64,000 bases of DNA from Candidatus Aminicenantota bacterium (GCA_011772495.1 WVZL01000032.1:77893-141892), one strand, 5' to 3'; shown: positions 28,107 through 39,700, counted from the first letter of the stretch. Numbers and translations are program-made. The notes: generated by a model not told the origin, from the sequence alone.

Positions 28107-29023
28107 GGCTTTTCTTCCTTCCTGGCGTAGATTTCAAAGGAATCGCCGAGGGCTAATTTTAACTGAATTTTTTTCCAAAAAGAAGCCAAAAGAGGATTCT
28201 TCAGCAGGAATCGAAGCCAGCGCTTCCGGGACATTAAATAATAAGCGCTGAATGTCCAGGCATACTTTCTTTCCTTTATAACCTGAAAACTGGATCGCTG
28301 CAGGAGAGCATGAAGGCTTCTTTTGTTAAAAAAAGCCAGGTGTCCAGCTCTGAAATGCCACCATCTTTGGCCGGCGATTTTAGCTGCCAAACTAGCGACA
28401 TCAGGAGTCACCAGGACCAGAATTCCATCAGAAGACAGCATTTCGTGCGCTTTGATCAGGGCCTGGAAAGGGCGGGGCGTATGTTCGATGAAATCGATCA
28501 TCGTCACAGCTGCGTAGAGATTTTTTTTGAGTTCAATCTCTTCAAAGGAACCCTGACGGAGCTGAATATTGTATTTCTGTTCGGCGAGCTTGACTGCCCA
28601 GGAGCTGGTTTCGATCCCATCAACTTCCCATCCTCTCTGGCGAGCGAGGTTCAGTAAGATGCCAGTGGCAGCTCCGACATCGAAGAGAGTTCCTCGGGAA
28701 GGCTGTATTCTTTCCAGGCGGTTTAATATCTTGATAAAGCTTTTTGAGCGCCCCCGTGCCTCTTCTTCGTAAAGCGGGTCTTCGACTTCTGAATAAAGAG
28801 TGGAGATGAACTCAGGCGAAGGGCTGGGATTGGCAAAGATATGGCTGCAGTCCTGGCAGCGGCTTAAATCCCAGATCTTTCCATAATCGCTGTCTGTTAT
28901 TTTGATCTCGTCTTGGCTCAAACGCAAGAAATCAAAGGTGGACTTCTTGAAGGAAGCAAGGGAAGGGCTGGTGCAGACAGGGCATTTATTGAAGTGCTCA
29001 AAATCTTTTTGCTCTCGTTTCAT
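28103..29023 (-). CDS. Class I SAM-dependent methyltransferase with N-terminal zinc-binding region
   Basis: CPVCTSP...CQDCSHIFANPSPSPEF; LFDVGAATGILLNLARQRGWEVDGIE; start ATG 29023 preferred. Confidence 0.85.
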   Translation of the reverse strand: MKREQKDFEHFNKCPVCTSPSLASFKKSTFDFLRLSQDEIKITDSDYGKIWDLSRCQDCSHIFANPSPSPEFISTLYSEVEDPLYEEEARGRSKSFIKILNRLERIQPSRGTLFDVGAATGILLNLARQRGWEVDGIETSSWAVKLAEQKYNIQLRQGSFEEIELKKNLYAAVTMIDFIEHTPRPFQALIKAHEMLSSDGILVLVTPDVASLAAKIAGQRWWHFRAGHLAFFNKRSLHALLQRSSFQVIKERKYAWTFSAYYLMSRKRWLRFLLKNPLLASFWKKIQLKLALGDSFEIYARKEEKP

Positions 29024-29024
29024 G

Positions 29025-31217
29025 CTAGCGGTTAAGGAAATGCTTGAACCAGAAGTCAACATAATGTCGATTGGAGTGCTCTCTTTTTTTATCTCTGAAG
29101 CCATGCCTTTGGTTAGGATAGAGCATGAACTCGAATTTCTTACCGAGGTCGATGAATTTATCGATCAGCTGAACAGTATTCTGCATGTGAACATTGTCGT
29201 CCATGGTTCCATGAGCCAGGAATAAAACGCCCTTGAGTTTCTCAGCATGGTTCATCACTGAGCCGAATTCATACCCTGGCTTGTTTTCGCAGGGCCTGTC
29301 CATGTAGCGTTCTGTGTAGACCGTATCATAGAGCCTCCAGTCGGTAACAGAGGCGCGGGCGTAGCCATGGGTGAAATAATCGGCGCCGTAAGTGAGGGCC
29401 ATACAGGTGGTGTACCCACCGTAACTCCCTCCGGAAATTCCGATCCTTTCCTTATCGACAAAAGGCTTTTGATGGAGCCATCTCACGGCTTCCATAAGGT
29501 CGTGCATTTCCCATTTTCCCAGGTTGCGGTGCATGAGAGAGACTCCCTTTTTTCCATAATGACCTGAGCTCCGGTGGTCAACGCTGAAGATGATGATGCC
29601 TTCTTGGGCCAGATAAAGCTGCGAGAGGTAGGGGTAAGAATTCCGGACTGTGCTGGCTCCAGGGCCACCGTAGATGTTGAAAAGCACCGGATATTTTTTG
29701 CTCTCGTCAAAATCTGGAGGAAGAATCCAGTAGGCGGGCAGCATCCAGCCGTCCTCGGTGGGAATAGTAAAGAGTTCTTTTTTTCCGAGGACATATTCGT
29801 TCCAGAGAGGCGTTTGACTCTGGTCAATATTCCTGAGGAAAGTTCCATCGGATTGGTAAAGGTCCTGCTGGGAAGGAGTGTCAACGTTCGAATAATGGTC
29901 TAGATAATAGTCTCCTCCAGGAGAAACAAGGATTCGGTGGGTTCCAGGTTTTTCAGTTAATCGGTTGAAACCAGTGCCGTCGAGTTTCACCTGGAAGAGA
30001 TGGGTTTCGGTTGTCTGGTCCCTCCTGGCTGTGAAATAGACTTTTTTATTTTTTTCATCGACCAGAGATATGCCTGTGACCGACCATTCTCCCTGAGTCA
30101 GCCTTTTCTTCGACTTCCCCTCAAGGTCATAATAATAGAGATGGCTCCAGCCGTCGACATCGCTCCGGAGCAGGAAACCGCTTCCGTCCTTGAAGAAATG
30201 CAAATCTTCGAAGAATTCGACCCAAGAGGCCTGTTTCTCGGCGAAGATTTCTTTCTTTTTGCCTGTCTCGAGGTCGATAATATAGATCTTGATGTGGTTC
30301 TGGTCGCGGTTCATCCACTGGAAGGTGAGTTGGGAGCTGTCGGCAAGCCAGAAAGGCCAGGCTACATAGTGGTCAGCGTCTTCATCGACGTCTGCCCAGG
30401 TTATTTTTCCTTCAGGAATCGTGACCAGGCCAAGTCTGACCTTGGGGTTTGGATCACCAGATTTTGGATATCTTTCAATCTCCAGCTCTCCATGCGCTCC
30501 CTTGGCTCTAAAAAGAGGGAAGGTGGGCACCGGGCTATCGTCAAATCGCAGAAAAGCAATTCTTCGACTATCCGGAGACCACCAGAAGGCTCTGAAGCGC
30601 GTCCTTCTCCCCAGAATCTCTTCGTAGTACACCCAGGAGGACCAGCCATTATAGATTGTATCAGAACCATCGGAAGTGAGCTGATGTTCCAGTCTGCTTT
30701 TCAAATCTAGGACATAGAGGTTGTGGTTCCGGGTATAAGCGAGGTATTTTTCATCGGGAGAAAAAGAGGGGTTTTTCTCTTCACCAGCAGCAGCTGTGAG
30801 TCTTTGGAGTTGATTCTGCTTAACCGAGTATTGATAGAGGTCTTTCTGGTGGGAATAAATCAAGCTGCTGTAATCCTTGGTGTGGGCGGCGTGCCGGGAA
30901 GGGAGAAGCCTTCCAGGCAGGTTTTTCTTGATTTGGTCATAGTCAAGGAAGAGGCTCATTTTCCCTGTCTTGGCGTTGATTTTGTATAACTTAGAGCTTT
31001 TCTTTTCCTCCTCCCTCAATAAAAGAAAGTGTTCATCGTCGAGCCAGGAACGGATAGAAGGCAAGCTCTTTAGGACCCGAGGCTCGGCTTCCTTATAGGC
31101 TTGCTCATAAGTCATTTTTTTCGGTCTTTCTTGTATCCCGGCTGTGCCGATTAGGCTGAGTAAGAAAAGAATAAGTATGATTCCGAAGGATATAAACCGA
31201 TTTTTTTTATTTTTCAC
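29025..31217 (-). CDS. Secreted dipeptidyl-peptidase IV-type S9 peptidase
   Basis: Signal peptide; DPPIV_N beta-propeller (WVYYEEILGRRTRFRAFWWSPDSRRIAFLRFD); GISGGSYGGYTTCMAL; DDNVH; RHGF. Confidence 0.93.
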   Translation of the reverse strand: MKNKKNRFISFGIILILFLLSLIGTAGIQERPKKMTYEQAYKEAEPRVLKSLPSIRSWLDDEHFLLLREEEKKSSKLYKINAKTGKMSLFLDYDQIKKNLPGRLLPSRHAAHTKDYSSLIYSHQKDLYQYSVKQNQLQRLTAAAGEEKNPSFSPDEKYLAYTRNHNLYVLDLKSRLEHQLTSDGSDTIYNGWSSWVYYEEILGRRTRFRAFWWSPDSRRIAFLRFDDSPVPTFPLFRAKGAHGELEIERYPKSGDPNPKVRLGLVTIPEGKITWADVDEDADHYVAWPFWLADSSQLTFQWMNRDQNHIKIYIIDLETGKKKEIFAEKQASWVEFFEDLHFFKDGSGFLLRSDVDGWSHLYYYDLEGKSKKRLTQGEWSVTGISLVDEKNKKVYFTARRDQTTETHLFQVKLDGTGFNRLTEKPGTHRILVSPGGDYYLDHYSNVDTPSQQDLYQSDGTFLRNIDQSQTPLWNEYVLGKKELFTIPTEDGWMLPAYWILPPDFDESKKYPVLFNIYGGPGASTVRNSYPYLSQLYLAQEGIIIFSVDHRSSGHYGKKGVSLMHRNLGKWEMHDLMEAVRWLHQKPFVDKERIGISGGSYGGYTTCMALTYGADYFTHGYARASVTDWRLYDTVYTERYMDRPCENKPGYEFGSVMNHAEKLKGVLFLAHGTMDDNVHMQNTVQLIDKFIDLGKKFEFMLYPNQRHGFRDKKREHSNRHYVDFWFKHFLNR

Positions 31218-31272
31218 TGCTCTTTCCTCCGAAATAAAATATATGAGTTTTTAACACTGGCCCGCGTGAAAG

Positions 31273-31620
31273 TCAACTGACTTCCATCTCTATTTTTTCA
31301 AGCAGCAGTTCTGTACCCCCCAGAGTCTCCAGTTCCCTGGAGCCGCAATTTTCGCAGATGAAAACAAAGTCGTCTTTAACCATTTCTGTGTGGCACTTCT
31401 GGCATTGGATCTTAAGAGGAACTTTTTCAATCTCTAACCTGGCTTTATCGGCTAGAGTCTCTTTTTTATAGATGTTAAAAGCAGTTTCCAAGAATTCTGG
31501 AACGACTCCTGAAAGGGCACCCACCTGAAGCTTGACACCCACAATTCTCTTAGCTTTTTGCTCTTCGGCTTTTTCTTCTAAGATCTCAAAAAGGCTGGCG
31601 ACTATGGAGAGTTCATGCAT
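31273..31620 (-). CDS. hypA: Hydrogenase nickel insertion protein HypA
   Basis: MHELSIVASLFEILEEKAEEQ; zinc CxxC...CxxC. Confidence 0.92.
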   Translation of the reverse strand: MHELSIVASLFEILEEKAEEQKAKRIVGVKLQVGALSGVVPEFLETAFNIYKKETLADKARLEIEKVPLKIQCQKCHTEMVKDDFVFICENCGSRELETLGGTELLLEKIEMEVS

Positions 31621-32284
31621 TCTTTTGACGGAGTTTACGGAGGGAGGATTGGAAATACTCGATCAATTCTCTGACTCCTGAACCCTTAAGGGCTGAAGTG
31701 ATGAAAATTTTCAGCTTCGGGTTTATCTCCAGGGCTTCCCTTTTGGCATTTTCCACCTTAAAAGGAAGAGCAGGGATGAGATCGGCCTTGTTGATGATCA
31801 GACAGTCAGAAGTGGTGAAGGCTTGGGGGTATTTTTTGGGCTTATCGTCTCCTTCAGGAGTGGAGAGAATGACGCATCTGATATTTTCACCCAGATCATA
31901 GCTGGCTGGACAGACGAGGTTTCCCACGTTCTCGATAAACAGGAAATCTAAATCTGCTGGAATTTCCGAGAAGACCTTGGCCACCATCTTGGCCTCGAGA
32001 TGGCATGCTCCCCCGGTGATGATCTGCCAGGCGGGTATCCCCTTGGCCCTTATTCTCTCACTGTCTCTTTCTGTTTCGATGTCTCCTTCTATCACAGCCA
32101 TGCTGTAATCAGGGCTTAATCCCTCGGCGATTCTCTCTAGAAGAGTCGTCTTCCCTGCCCCAGGCGAGCTCAGAAGGTTGATGGTCAAAATACCTTTGTC
32201 TTCGAGCTTCTTTCGAATCTCGGCGGCAATTTTCTTGTTGGATCCGAGAAGCTCTTCTAAGACTAAAACTTCCTTTTTTTCCAT
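31613..32284 (-). CDS. hypB: Hydrogenase nickel incorporation GTPase HypB
   Basis: LLSSPGAGKTTLLERI; VIEGDIETERDSERIRAKGIPAWQIITGGACHLEAKMV; IENVGNLVCPASYDLGE. Confidence 0.95.
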   Translation of the reverse strand: MEKKEVLVLEELLGSNKKIAAEIRKKLEDKGILTINLLSSPGAGKTTLLERIAEGLSPDYSMAVIEGDIETERDSERIRAKGIPAWQIITGGACHLEAKMVAKVFSEIPADLDFLFIENVGNLVCPASYDLGENIRCVILSTPEGDDKPKKYPQAFTTSDCLIINKADLIPALPFKVENAKREALEINPKLKIFITSALKGSGVRELIEYFQSSLRKLRQKNA

Positions 32285-32563
32285 CTTTTATTTTCTTTAT
32301 ATTTCTTTAAATTTTACTCCTGTAACCGGAATAGGTTTTTGTATCTCCTGAGTGAATCCTTCCTCCAACTTATACAGGCTTTCTGCTGCCTCAGCTATAA
32401 TCCTGATTTCGGATGAAGCCATATTTACGAGCAATTCATTCCCTAATCAGAGTGTAAGTGTTTGCTATAATACAAGATTCAGCGTTCGATGTTTTTCCTT
32501 TTAGAAAATGAAATTATCGAGGTTGCCTGCGACAATCTGAATCTGTATGTATCACCTAAACTC

Positions 32564-33634
32564 TTAGAATGTAAAATAAAAAGTGAGATTGAATACGATG
32601 TCATTTTTCTTTTCTGGATCAGCATAAGAATAGAACCAGATGTTGGGCTGGATTTTAAAACTGTTGTTGACTGGAATATAATCCAAACCAGCAATAATCA
32701 AATTTAAGTCGTCTTCCTCAACTTCTGTATTTGGTTCATAATGGTCATAGCGTGCAAATACATTTAATTGATCAGGCATAACGGCATATCTTCCAAACAC
32801 GGAAAACCCTGATCTGTTGAATTGTTTGTCATCAATTTTGTTGACCTCATTGTCGTAGACGAACCACTCTCCTCCGATAACTAAGCCCTCCACTATTTCC
32901 ATAAACGCGTCAGCTTTATAAGTCACAGCCTTTTCTTCTTTACTCTGTTTCTCGTAGTCGATATAGACGAGAAAAGAAAGCCCTTGAGTAGGAATTATGC
33001 TGAGCCGCCCCGTAAATTTCTTATATTTGTCGTTTTCTGGATGAGCGTAACCAGAGCCGTTGCTTACCATAAACGCATATCTTACTTCTTTGGTGATAAC
33101 TCCTGAAAGACTTATTCCGAGATCAGCAGCAGATGCATCAATACTTTGGCCTGTGGCATCTTCATAATTATCCAGCAAGGTCTTGGCCACGCTTCGATAA
33201 CCCCATTTGTTTTCAGTAGTAGGATTCCAGGTCAGAGTTTCAATCATGCCTATCTTCATTTTAGATCTCGGAATGAGTTCGCTCCATTCCAGATAAAGAT
33301 GCTTGAGAAAAGGTCTGAATTTTTCATCAGCTCTGCGGTCAGCATCATAACGAAACCTGAACTTTATATTTTTTGAAATTTTATTTTCGTAATTGAAATA
33401 GGCCCTTCTGAACCGGAAACGGTTATTCTGGTCCACTCGCGAAGCCGTGAGATAACCGTCCTTTGTAAGATCGTGTGTGTAGTCAAAATAGATTGTCGTA
33501 TGCCAGTTCCGCTCAGCAGAAAGGTTCATTACCGCTACCAGAATAATAAAACCAAAGCCCAAACCCGACTTTATGAAGGTGCTTGTTTTGTTTCCTTTGG
33601 CTGCAGTCCTTTTCAGAGGTATTAAGTTCAACAT
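32564..33634 (-). CDS. Outer-membrane porin-like beta-barrel protein
   Basis: Signal peptide; alternating aromatic beta strands; C-terminal DIVFNLTFYFTF. Confidence 0.7.
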   Translation of the reverse strand: MLNLIPLKRTAAKGNKTSTFIKSGLGFGFIILVAVMNLSAERNWHTTIYFDYTHDLTKDGYLTASRVDQNNRFRFRRAYFNYENKISKNIKFRFRYDADRRADEKFRPFLKHLYLEWSELIPRSKMKIGMIETLTWNPTTENKWGYRSVAKTLLDNYEDATGQSIDASAADLGISLSGVITKEVRYAFMVSNGSGYAHPENDKYKKFTGRLSIIPTQGLSFLVYIDYEKQSKEEKAVTYKADAFMEIVEGLVIGGEWFVYDNEVNKIDDKQFNRSGFSVFGRYAVMPDQLNVFARYDHYEPNTEVEEDDLNLIIAGLDYIPVNNSFKIQPNIWFYSYADPEKKNDIVFNLTFYFTF

Positions 33635-33963
33635 CTTATTTTTTTTAACGTTTTCATTGAGCGAAAATTTAGAGCATATTTTATGCTAAATTCGGCAAAA
33701 CCTGCAAGAAGAGATTGTCATATCTCATGATATCTTATTAAGTTTTTCACCTGTTTCACGCTCAGGGGCCAATTTCCAAACAACATTGATGCTTATTCCA
33801 TCATCTCTGTACAATTCATCCCTAAACCTGATCCCAGAGGGCTCAGAGGCAATAGTCAAGGGCTATAGCCAATAAAAATCAATACTAGAAATTCTTTTTC
33901 CCTATTGACAAGCAAAGTTATTTTCGGTATATTTATTGGTAATTATAATCAATTCAATAGTTT

Positions 33964-33999
33964 ACCTATAATTACACTAAAACCTATAATAATACTAAA
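33964..33999. promoter_or_regulatory. Tandem 18-bp repeat upstream of redox operon (possible operator)
   Basis: ACCTATAATTACACTAAA / ACCTATAATAATACTAAA, 16/18 identical, directly adjacent. Confidence 0.45.
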
Positions 34000-34122
34000 T
34001 TATGGTTAATGCCCTCATCCAAAGAAACAAAGAAAACAAGCGAATTCCCCCCATATATTGTTTTTCATTGCAATAATTTTCTTGGGGGATTCTCTCTAAA
34101 ATAAAAAGAAAGGACTTCTCAA

Positions 34123-35364
34123 TTGCATACTGAAGGCATGACGAAAATGGAAAGCGATCCGACTTTGTTGGCCGAGGTTCGAAAGTACGGCCAGTTCGAT
34201 CCTAACGCCTGTTTTCAATGTGGAAGCTGCACGGTGATATGCAATTTGGCCAATGAATCGGTTTCATTTCCCCGCAGAATTATGCGCTATATCATGTTTG
34301 GGCTGAGAAAGCTAACGCTAAGCAGCCTGGAGCCATGGTTATGCTACTACTGCGGTGATTGTTCTACGCGTTGTCCCAGAGAAACAGAGCCCGGAGAAGC
34401 CATGATGACGCTCCGGCGCTATCTCACTGCCAAATATGACTGGACAGGCATCTCAGCCTTACTGTACAAGTCAAAACTATTGCAAATCGGAGCCATACTT
34501 GCCTCAGCTGTCTTCATGATCGCCTTGATCGTGCTTTTTCACGGGCCCTTCATTACTGACCGGGTTGAACTCAATACTTTTGCGCCCGCCCATTTAGTCC
34601 ACCAATTCGACTTGACTGTAGCTGCCTTAGTCATGATTATTTTATTCTCTAATGTGTTTCGCATGTACTGGTTCACTATGCACCAGAGCGACAAAGTTAA
34701 TCCGCTGGCGGTCATTCGAGGGGTAATAAAGAATGGTCTGGGGTTCACCATGCATGATGGCCGAAAGGTGAAAATACCGCTCCGGTTGTACATCACCCAG
34801 GCCTGGCAATTGATACTGCATGCTGCCACCCAGAAGAAGTTTCTATCCTGTAACAACAAGAGCCGTTGGATAAAGCATTGGTTGATCGTGGTTGGATACG
34901 TGATCATGTTTTCTTTGGTGGTCGTCTTCCTGGAGTGGTTTCAAACAGATAATATCTATCCCATTTACCATCCTCAGAGATGGGTGGGTTATTTCGCCAC
35001 CATTGTTCTCGTCTATTTCACCGCGGAAATCCTCATGGGTCGTATCAGGAAGCGTGAAGAAATCCACCGGTTTTCTGACCTGACCGACTGGATGTTTCCA
35101 GGATTATTATTATTGATGACGCTCAGCGGGATTGCAGTTCACATTTTTAGATATCTGGGGTTTCCTCTAGCCACCTATTATATATATTCATTTCACCTGA
35201 TAGTTGCGTTTTCTTGGCTGGTTATCATAGTGCCTTTCGGGAAGTGGACACACTTGTTGTATCGTTCTCTGGCGGTTTACTTTCAGGCTGTCAAAGAAAA
35301 AGCCATAGAAAGGGCAACAGAGGAGCAAATCCCGGAGGAGGGCGTTCTAGACCATGCCGCCTAA
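34123..35364 (+). CDS. QmoC/HdrC-like protein: two 4Fe-4S motifs fused to NarI-like membrane cytochrome b domain
   Basis: CFQCGSCTVICNLANESVSFPRRIMRYIMFGL; CYYCGDCSTRCPRETEPGEAMMTLRRYL; multiple TM helices with His residues; TTG start or internal ATG. Confidence 0.85.
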   Translation: MHTEGMTKMESDPTLLAEVRKYGQFDPNACFQCGSCTVICNLANESVSFPRRIMRYIMFGLRKLTLSSLEPWLCYYCGDCSTRCPRETEPGEAMMTLRRYLTAKYDWTGISALLYKSKLLQIGAILASAVFMIALIVLFHGPFITDRVELNTFAPAHLVHQFDLTVAALVMIILFSNVFRMYWFTMHQSDKVNPLAVIRGVIKNGLGFTMHDGRKVKIPLRLYITQAWQLILHAATQKKFLSCNNKSRWIKHWLIVVGYVIMFSLVVVFLEWFQTDNIYPIYHPQRWVGYFATIVLVYFTAEILMGRIRKREEIHRFSDLTDWMFPGLLLLMTLSGIAVHIFRYLGFPLATYYIYSFHLIVAFSWLVIIVPFGKWTHLLYRSLAVYFQAVKEKAIERATEEQIPEEGVLDHAA

Positions 35365-36241
35365 GAAAACAGAAGACAAAAAAATCGGTGCGACCTTAGT
35401 GGTTGGGGGTGGAATCGGAGGGATGCAGGCCGCGCTTGACCTGGCAGCATCCGGCATAAAGGTCTATTTACTGGATAGTAAGCCATCTATTGGTGGCGTA
35501 ATGGCTCAACTCGATAAGACTTTTCCTACCAACGATTGTGCCATGTGTACCATGGCTCCCAGGTTAGTTGAGGTCGGAAGGCATAAAGATATCGAAGTGA
35601 TTACGTTGGCTGATGTTGAAAGCATAAAAGGAACTGCTGGCAATTTCACGCTAAAGATTCATAAGAGACCGAGGTTTGTGGATGAAGAAAAGTGCACAGG
35701 ATGCGGTCTTTGTGTGGCGAATTGTCCTGTTCATAATATCATTTATGTAACGCCTGAAAAAGACAAGATTGATATTTCTGATGAACATGCAAAAATCATG
35801 AACAGCATAATCAAAGAATATGAAGACGTGGAAGGACCCTTAGTCCCGATACTGCAAAGAACTAATGAGACTTTTAATTATTTGCCCGAACCCGTTTTGA
35901 GATACACGGCTGATAAGCTGAACATGCCTTTGAGTGTCGTGTGTCGAATAGCGACTTTCTATAAGACTTTTAGCCTAGAGCCGAGAGGCAAACATATCAT
36001 ATCTGTATGCTTGGGAACAGCCTGCCATGTGAAAGGTGCCGGCAGAGTGACTTCAGCTCTTGAAGGTGAACTCGGGATAAAAAGAGGAGAAACAACGAAA
36101 GATATGCTTTTCACTATTGAGACGGTCCGCTGTATCGGATGTTGTGGATTAGCACCAGTGTTGAAGGTTGGAGAAAATGTACACGGTTTGATGAGTAAAA
36201 CAATGGTACCTGAATTGCTGCATACTTATGAAAAAGCTTAG
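35354..36241 (+). CDS. Fusion: HdrA N-terminal FAD/ferredoxin segment + NuoE-type thioredoxin-like [2Fe-2S] domain
   Basis: VVGGGIGGMQAALDLAASGIKVYLLDSKPSIGGVMAQLDKTFPTNDCAMCTMAPRLVEVGRH; CTGCGLCVANCPVHN; then NuoE CLGTAC...CIGCC. Confidence 0.88.
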   Translation: MPPKKTEDKKIGATLVVGGGIGGMQAALDLAASGIKVYLLDSKPSIGGVMAQLDKTFPTNDCAMCTMAPRLVEVGRHKDIEVITLADVESIKGTAGNFTLKIHKRPRFVDEEKCTGCGLCVANCPVHNIIYVTPEKDKIDISDEHAKIMNSIIKEYEDVEGPLVPILQRTNETFNYLPEPVLRYTADKLNMPLSVVCRIATFYKTFSLEPRGKHIISVCLGTACHVKGAGRVTSALEGELGIKRGETTKDMLFTIETVRCIGCCGLAPVLKVGENVHGLMSKTMVPELLHTYEKA

Positions 36242-36270
36242 CCATATGACTCCATTATGAGAGAGAGATT

Positions 36271-36654
36271 ATGCCAAAATTAAAAATTGAGGATCTAGAC
36301 AAGATCAGTCAGAAAGTGAGAAAGACGACTCTTTTACGGGAAGGGGCTGGCAGAGCTAAAATCACAGTCCACATGGGAACCTGTGGGATAGCCGCAGGGG
36401 CAAGAGGAATAATGAATGCTTTGCTGGATGAGTTCGACAAGAAAAATATTGAAGATGTCATTTTAACGAGTTCAGGATGTGCTGGATTATGCAGTAGGGA
36501 ACCTATGGCTACCATAGAATTGAAAGACGAAGCTCCCGTGAAATACGTCGATCTAACTCCAGAAAAGATACGGGAAATATTAGCAGAGCATGTTATTGGA
36601 GGAAAAGTCATCAGCAAATATGCACTGGCCAAAGGTAGCGAGAGAGTCTCTTGA
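36271..36654 (+). CDS. Thioredoxin-like [2Fe-2S] ferredoxin (HndB-like)
   Basis: ITVHMGTCGIAAGARGIMNALLDEF...TSSGCAGLCSREPMATIEL. Confidence 0.85.
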   Translation: MPKLKIEDLDKISQKVRKTTLLREGAGRAKITVHMGTCGIAAGARGIMNALLDEFDKKNIEDVILTSSGCAGLCSREPMATIELKDEAPVKYVDLTPEKIREILAEHVIGGKVISKYALAKGSERVS

Positions 36655-36705
36655 TTCGATGCAACTGTTTTTAAAGCAATTTTTTGAGTAGAGGTCAAAT
36701 CGATT

Positions 36706-39700
36706 ATGGAAGAAAAGATTGCGAATAAATACAGGTTGCATTTGATGCTATGCGCGGGGACAGCCTGTGTTTCCAATAAGTCTTTTAAAATAAAAGAAAT
36801 ATTAGAAGAAGAATTAAAAAAACAGGGGTTAGATAAAGAAGCTCTGGTTGTGATGACAGGATGTAACGGATTTTGTGCTGTAGGTCCAGTCATGACAGTT
36901 ATGCCGGACGGCATTTTCTACCATACTTTAACTGAAGATATGATTCCCCATCTGGTTGAAGAACACTTCTTAAAAGGTAGGCCAGTGAAGAAACTCATGT
37001 TTACTCCGCCTCGTGAAGAAGTTGTTATTCCCAAGATGATGGACATCGGTTTTTTCTCTCGTCAGACCTTGATCGCCCTTAGAAATCGAGGCTTGATAGA
37101 CCCTGAAGTTATTGATGAATACATAGCCAGAGATGGATACAAGGCGCTAGCCAAGGCATTATCAGAGATGACTCCCAAGGAAATCATAACTGAGATTAAA
37201 AATTCTGGTCTCCGAGGTAGAGGAGGCGCCGGATTTCCAACAGGTTTAAAATGGGAGCTATGCAGCAAATCCAAGGGAAACCCTAAATACATAATATGTA
37301 ATGCAGATGAAGGAGATCCAGGGGCCTATATGGACAGAAGCATTGTTGAAGCTGACCCTCATTCCGTATTAGAAGGAATGATGATAGGAGCCAGAGCCAT
37401 AGGCGCGAATGAAGGATATGTCTATATACGAGCCGAATATCCGCTGGCTATGAAGAGGTTGGAGATTGCCATTGATCAGGCCAAAGAATACGGGCTTATC
37501 GGCGAGAATATATTCGATACTGATTTTAGTTTTGATATTCACGTTAAGCAGGGAGCCGGTGCTTTTGTTTGCGGTGAAGAGACTGCACTCATAGCTTCTA
37601 TAGAAGGTCGTCCCCCCGAGCCGAGACAGAGACCGCCGTTTCCGGCTCAGTCAGGACTGTGGGGAAAGCCAACCAACATAAATAATGTCGAAACCTGGGC
37701 CACTGTTCCTGAGATCATCAATAAAGGAGCAAAGTGGTTTGCGAGCATCGGCACTGAATTGAGCAAGGGAACAAAAGTGTTTTCCCTGGTTGGCAAAATA
37801 AATAATACAGGTTTGGTTGAAGTCCCGATGGGAATCACCCTAAAAGAAATCATTTATGATATCGGAGGTGGAATTCCCGGGGGAAAAAGATTTAAGGCCA
37901 TCCAGACTGGAGGACCATCAGGAGGTTGTATTCCAGCACGTTTGATCGATTTACCAGTGGATTTTGAGAAATTGACTGAAGCCGGTTCCATAATGGGATC
38001 TGGTGGCTTGATCGTCATGGACGAAGACACCTGTGTGGTGGATGTATCAAAGTATTTTATTGAGTTTACCAATGATGAATCCTGCGGAAAATGTGCTTCC
38101 TGTCGCGATGGATCAGCTGTATTGCTGGAACTACTTAAAAAAATATGCAGAGGAGATGGCAAAGAAGCAGACCTTCAGGCCCTGGAAGAACTTAGCAATG
38201 CGATAAAAGATGGTTCAATGTGTGGGTTAGGCCAGACGCTGCCGAATCCGGTTTTAAGCACCTTGAAATATTTCATAGATGAGTACCTTGAGCATGTGAA
38301 ATATAAGAGATGCTCTGCTTTGGTGTGCAAGGGCATCATTTCCTCTGCCTGTCAGCATATCTGTCCTCTATCGCAGGACGCACCCTGTTATATAGGGCTT
38401 ATTGCTCAGGGAAAATTTGAAGAAGCCATCAAGGTCGTCAGGAAAGAGAATCCTCTTCCTCTTATTTGTGGACGCGTATGCCATGCTCCCTGTGAAGACA
38501 AGTGTGTGGCCGGAGAATGGGGTGATCCGGTAGGTATTCGATCACTGAAACGTTTTCTGGCCGATTATGAGATGAAGCACGGCATAGTCACAGAAGAAAA
38601 GCCTAAAGAGCAGAGAGAGGAACAGATTGCTGTGATCGGCTCTGGTCCAGGAGGACTGACCTGTGCCTACTACCTTGCTCTGGAGGGATACAAAGTCACT
38701 GTATTTGAGAGCCAGCCAAAAGCCGGCGGTATGCTGGCTGTGGGCATTCCGGAATTCCGATTACCCAAGGATGTATTAGATTATGAAATAGACAGGATTA
38801 GAAAGTTAGGCGTTGAGATTAAAACCAAAACCACGATAGGAAAAGATATTCCGCTTGAAAAACTCAAGGAAGAATATAAAGCCATCTTCATTGCCATCGG
38901 CGCTCATAAAGGTTTAAAAATGAAAATTCCTGGCGAAGATTCTGAAGGCGTGATAGATGCGGTGGAATTCCTGCGGGATGTCAACTTAGGCCGCGACGTG
39001 AAAATTGGAGATAAGGTGATAGTGGTGGGGGGTGGAAATTCAGCTATAGATGCTGCTCGAGTAGCGAAGCGTTTAGGTAAGGATACAAAAATCTTCTACC
39101 GAAGGACGAAAGCAGAGATGCCCGCCATAAAGAGCGAAATCGAAGAAGCTATCTTTGAAGGTATTGATATTCAGTTTCTCGCGGTTCCGACTAAAGTCCT
39201 GTCGAGTAATGGCAGAATCGAGGCCGTAGAGTGCATAAATATGGAGCTGGGAGACGTAGATGCGAGTGGTAGAAGACGACCTGTTCCGATTACAGGTTCA
39301 GAATTCAATGTTGAAGTGGATACTCTGATTCTGGCCATAAGCCAGGAACCGGATGTGTCTCCTCTAACGAATGGTTTTGGATTGAATATTTCTAAGTGGA
39401 GTACTATTGAAGTCGACCCGGAAACTCTGCTTACCAATGTAGAGGGGATATTTGCTGGCGGTGATGCGGTGACCGGTCCGAATACAGTAACCGAAGCTAT
39501 GGCCCACGGCAAAACTGCGGCCCAGATGATAGATAAATACATCCGGGGGGAGAAACTAGGCAGAAAATATGAAGTCACTCGCCCGGCATTACATGTAGAG
39601 CCGGTTGAGCTTTCAGAAGAAGAAGTTAAGAGTCTTAAAAGACCAGAAATGCCCTCAACACCAGTTGCCCAGAGAATCGAGAATTTCGAAGAGGTTGAGC

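Noticed and set aside
30000-30710. 236-aa plus-strand ORF antisense to the DPP-IV peptidase gene
   Set aside because: Shadow of a strongly conserved peptidase; no domain signature.
32489-32707. 72-aa plus-strand ORF at the porin 3' end
   Set aside because: Mostly antisense to porin C-terminus; no supporting signature.
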